64,000 bases of DNA from Dethiosulfatarculus sandiegensis (lineage in GTDB: Bacteria > Desulfobacterota > Desulfarculia > Desulfarculales > Desulfarculaceae): the NCBI RefSeq assembly GCF_000931935.2, contig NZ_AZAC01000014.1, positions 310,001 to 374,000 of the forward strand, given 5' to 3'. Shown here piece after piece: positions 62,054 through 64,000 of the stretch. The stretch's first letter is position 1; each line of letters starts with the position of its first letter. A model generated the notes under the pieces. The model ran no database searches. It was given only the letters and a program-made list of their open reading frames with translations, and was not told the origin of the DNA. Position numbers and translations under genes: made by a program.

Positions 62054-62188
62054 CCTGTTTTTATATATAAAAAACAGAGCTTTTCTCCCAGCCTGCCCAA
62101 AAAACTATTTAAAATGAGAGGGTGTCCCCTTTTACGGAGATCTTTATCCTTTTTTTACTTCTCCCTTTTGAAGTTTTTTTCAATTTAA

Positions 62189-62225
62189 TTTGAAAAATAA
62201 TTTCAAACTATGATCCAGATCATAG
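62189..62225. promoter_or_regulatory. Two adjacent palindromes, including a Crp/Fnr-like site
   Basis: CTATGATCCAGATCATAG (62208-62225) is an 18-bp palindrome whose core TGAT-CCAG-ATCA has the Fnr/Crp half-site spacing. Directly upstream, TTTGAAA (62189) and TTTCAAA (62201) form a second dyad with a 5-base spacer. Both lie 125-160 bp before the dctP-like gene and just after the Crp/Fnr gene. Confidence 0.65.
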
Positions 62226-62350
62226 AGCAGCTTATGGTTCTGGGAAAAAATGCTTGAAAAACAGGTGGCCTGACTTTGAACAAGCGGCAGGCTCTTTTTT
62301 AAAAACACCATTTACTTGAAGACTCAAGGATCAGGGGAGGGCTAAAGGTA

Positions 62351-63385
62351 ATGAAAAAGCTCGTAGTGGTTTGTTTGACATTGGTGGCGGTTTTAGCCAT
62401 GACGGCCGGTCCGGCCATATCCGGCGATGATCCCGTTAGGGTGAAGTTCGCCCATTTGGGCAAGGCCGACCCTTTTAAAGCCGCGGCCCATGCCGGTGTG
62501 CTCGCCTTTGGCCATGTGTGGAACAAAAGCACGGCCGGTAAATACAAGATCGAGGTCTATCCCCGGGGCACCCTGGGCAAGGAAACAGACCTTTTGCAGG
62601 CGGTGAAGGCCAATGCGGTTCAAATGATAGTCGCCTCCATGGTTTCCCTGCACCGCATATTCCCTCCCTCCCAGGTGATGATGGCGCCCTATATCTTTAA
62701 AAACGACGCCATTGCCTGGGAAGTTTTCGACGGCCCCTACGGGCAAAAGTTGTTGGATGCCATGACCGAGAAAACCGGCCTCAAGGCCTTGGCTATCCAG
62801 GATCTCGGCTTCCTGGCCATTACCAACAACAAACGTCCTCTGGTTACTTCCGAAGATTTCAAGGGAATTAAATTCAGAGCCATGGGTCCTCTACAGGCTG
62901 CCATGTTCAAGTCCCTCGGCGGCAGCGCAGTGCCCATCCCCTGGCCCGAGGTCTACACCTCCCTGCAGACCGGCGTGGTCGGTGGCCAGACCAACGCCGC
63001 CTTTGTGGTCGATGCGTTTAAGCTTTACGAGGTTCAGAAGTATCTATCCCTGGCCAACTCCCAGATGGGTTATCAGATCTGGCTCTGTAATAAATCCTGG
63101 TATGACTCACTGCCTGAGCAGGACAAGGTTGCCTTCAGAGACGCAGTCAAGGCCGGGCGTCTGACCGCCCGCAACATGAGCCTTTTGCTCGAGTCCCAGG
63201 CTGCCCAAAGCCTGGCCAAGAAAGGCATGACCGTCACCTCCTTGAACGGCGAGCAGGTCTCCAAACTGCAAAAGCTGGCCGGGCCTGCCTGCCTTGAATG
63301 GCTCAAGACCCAAATGGACCCCAAATGGGTTGATGAGCTGGTTCAAGCCGTGGATGCGGCGGAGAAGAAGTTGGGTTACAAGTAA
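62351..63385 (+). CDS. dctP: TRAP transporter substrate-binding protein, DctP type (second system)
   Basis: Secreted binding protein of 344 residues. The signal peptide MKKLVVVCLTLVAVLAMTAG is cut near PAISG. EVYPRGTLGKETDLLQAVKA (quoted once), IKFRAMGPLQAAMFKSLGGS with the ligand-carboxylate Arg, and EVYTSLQTGVVGGQTN are family features. It differs from the dctP product at 12174 along most of its length, so the substrate probably differs. A Fnr-like palindrome lies upstream, and a 15-bp stem-loop follows the stop. Confidence 0.93.
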   Translation: MKKLVVVCLTLVAVLAMTAGPAISGDDPVRVKFAHLGKADPFKAAAHAGVLAFGHVWNKSTAGKYKIEVYPRGTLGKETDLLQAVKANAVQMIVASMVSLHRIFPPSQVMMAPYIFKNDAIAWEVFDGPYGQKLLDAMTEKTGLKALAIQDLGFLAITNNKRPLVTSEDFKGIKFRAMGPLQAAMFKSLGGSAVPIPWPEVYTSLQTGVVGGQTNAAFVVDAFKLYEVQKYLSLANSQMGYQIWLCNKSWYDSLPEQDKVAFRDAVKAGRLTARNMSLLLESQAAQSLAKKGMTVTSLNGEQVSKLQKLAGPACLEWLKTQMDPKWVDELVQAVDAAEKKLGYK

Positions 63386-63390
63386 TTGGC

Positions 63391-63424
63391 AAGAGGCTGG
63401 AATTTTGCTAAATTCCAGCCTCTT
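63391..63424. terminator. Intercistronic stem-loop after dctP (second system)
   Basis: AAGAGGCTGGAATTT and AAATTCCAGCCTCTT form a perfect 15-bp stem with a TGCT loop, five bases after the dctP stop. No long U tract follows. dctQ starts 22 bp later. Confidence 0.8.
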
Positions 63425-63446
63425 AACTCTTCAAAGGACTCTTTAA

Positions 63447-63971
63447 ATGCAGACAGACAACCCGTCCGGTATCACCGGTTTTGCTGAAAATTTGGGTCGT
63501 TTTATCGAAATGGCGGCAGGCGCCTGGTGTGTGATTTGTTTTGTGGCCATGACCCTGGTCGCGCTTATGGGGGTGTTTTTTCGTTATGTCATGCAAAACC
63601 CCTTTATGTGGACCGAGGAAGTGGCCAGGTATCTGCTGGTTTGGATGGGATTCACCGCCATTTCCATAGCCTTGCGCCAGGGGCGGCACATAAAGATTGA
63701 AATCGCGGAAAAGGTCGCCCCTAAACCGGTGGCTAAGTTTCTGAACTACCTGGTTGACGCTTTGATTGCGCTTTTTATGGGGGTGCTCTTTTATCAGGGT
63801 GTGCTCATGACCGCGAACAACATGCTTAGCGCCTCCACTCTTCCCCTTTCCATGGAGTGGATTGTGGTGGCTGTTCCGGTTGGCGCAGGGCTGACCCTGT
63901 TGCAGCTGTTTCTCGGTGTGGTCAAGAAAATCGCGGCTGATTTGACAAAGGAAGGCGCGAAGGCCGAGTAA
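63447..63971 (+). CDS. dctQ: TRAP transporter small permease, DctQ type (second system)
   Basis: Membrane protein of 174 residues with four hydrophobic segments. NPFMWTEEVARYLLVWMGF carries the conserved W-T-E-E-x-A-R-Y pattern, closer to consensus than the first DctQ. The large-permease gene is expected just past the window end; the last 29 bases hold no start that can be judged. Confidence 0.93.
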   Translation: MQTDNPSGITGFAENLGRFIEMAAGAWCVICFVAMTLVALMGVFFRYVMQNPFMWTEEVARYLLVWMGFTAISIALRQGRHIKIEIAEKVAPKPVAKFLNYLVDALIALFMGVLFYQGVLMTANNMLSASTLPLSMEWIVVAVPVGAGLTLLQLFLGVVKKIAADLTKEGAKAE

Positions 63972-64000
63972 ACCGTTTTACCTTGGCGATTTTCACCAAG

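Noticed and set aside
62230-62300. Possible second sigma-54 promoter before the second TRAP operon
   Set aside because: GG and GC elements occur, but never at the required 10-base spacing with a matching core.

Overview
The window reads as chromosomal DNA of a Gram-negative anaerobe, most likely a sulfate-reducing or related Desulfobacterota (old Deltaproteobacteria) species. This is an inference from gene content, not a taxonomic search. The clues are a CbiK-type cobaltochelatase, a sigma-54 regulator paired with an RsbRD-like histidine kinase, two TRAP and two Liv-type ABC systems beside acyl-CoA enzymes, and moderate-to-high GC with frequent TTG starts. No rRNA, tRNA, CRISPR array, integrase or intact insertion sequence was seen.

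Layout. (1) 1-3.9 kb, minus strand: exported protein (cut by the window edge), O-methyltransferase, MFS/PAT permease and an AraC regulator, a possible iron or siderophore locus. (2) 4.5-7.9 kb, plus: a GH99-like glycosidase and a GT-C-like membrane glycosyltransferase that share an N-terminal membrane module. (3) 8-15.3 kb, minus: GntR regulator, alanine dehydrogenase, TRAP transporter, class IV aminotransferase and alanine racemase; together these could form an amino-acid (perhaps D-amino-acid) deamination cycle. (4) 15.7-26.2 kb, plus: histidine kinase and NtrC-type regulator, then a near-perfect sigma-54 promoter with upstream dyads, then a Fis-like protein, a Liv ABC transporter, a CoA ligase and a nitroreductase. 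(5) 26.3-31.7 kb: nucleotidyltransferase-like protein, an AT-rich island with three paralogous membrane proteins, a Cys-rich miniprotein, a truncated and frameshifted deacylase-like pseudogene, and a Nudix hydrolase.

(6) 31.9-37 kb, minus: a second complete Liv ABC system. (7) 37-42.7 kb: AhpD-like protein, a secreted protein with a duplicated module, and a decayed chemotaxis receptor. (8) 43-47.6 kb: a B12/radical-SAM-like protein fused to a GNAT domain, a RimK-type ATP-grasp ligase, an N-formylglutamate amidohydrolase-like protein and a GshB-like ATP-grasp protein. This is the best candidate for an undescribed small-molecule or peptide-tailoring system. (9) 47.7-55 kb, minus: two tandem membrane class III nucleotide cyclases, a crotonase, CbiK, and an asparagine-synthetase-like protein without the glutaminase cysteine. 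(10) 55.4-64 kb: operator repeats, a polar amino-acid ABC transporter, an aminotransferase, an amidohydrolase, a Crp/Fnr regulator with a nearby Fnr-like palindrome, and the first two genes of a second TRAP transporter.

Overall the region is devoted to taking up and deaminating or CoA-activating amino and organic acids. In all five transport operons a strong stem-loop follows directly after the binding-protein gene, which probably sets the excess of binding protein over permease.
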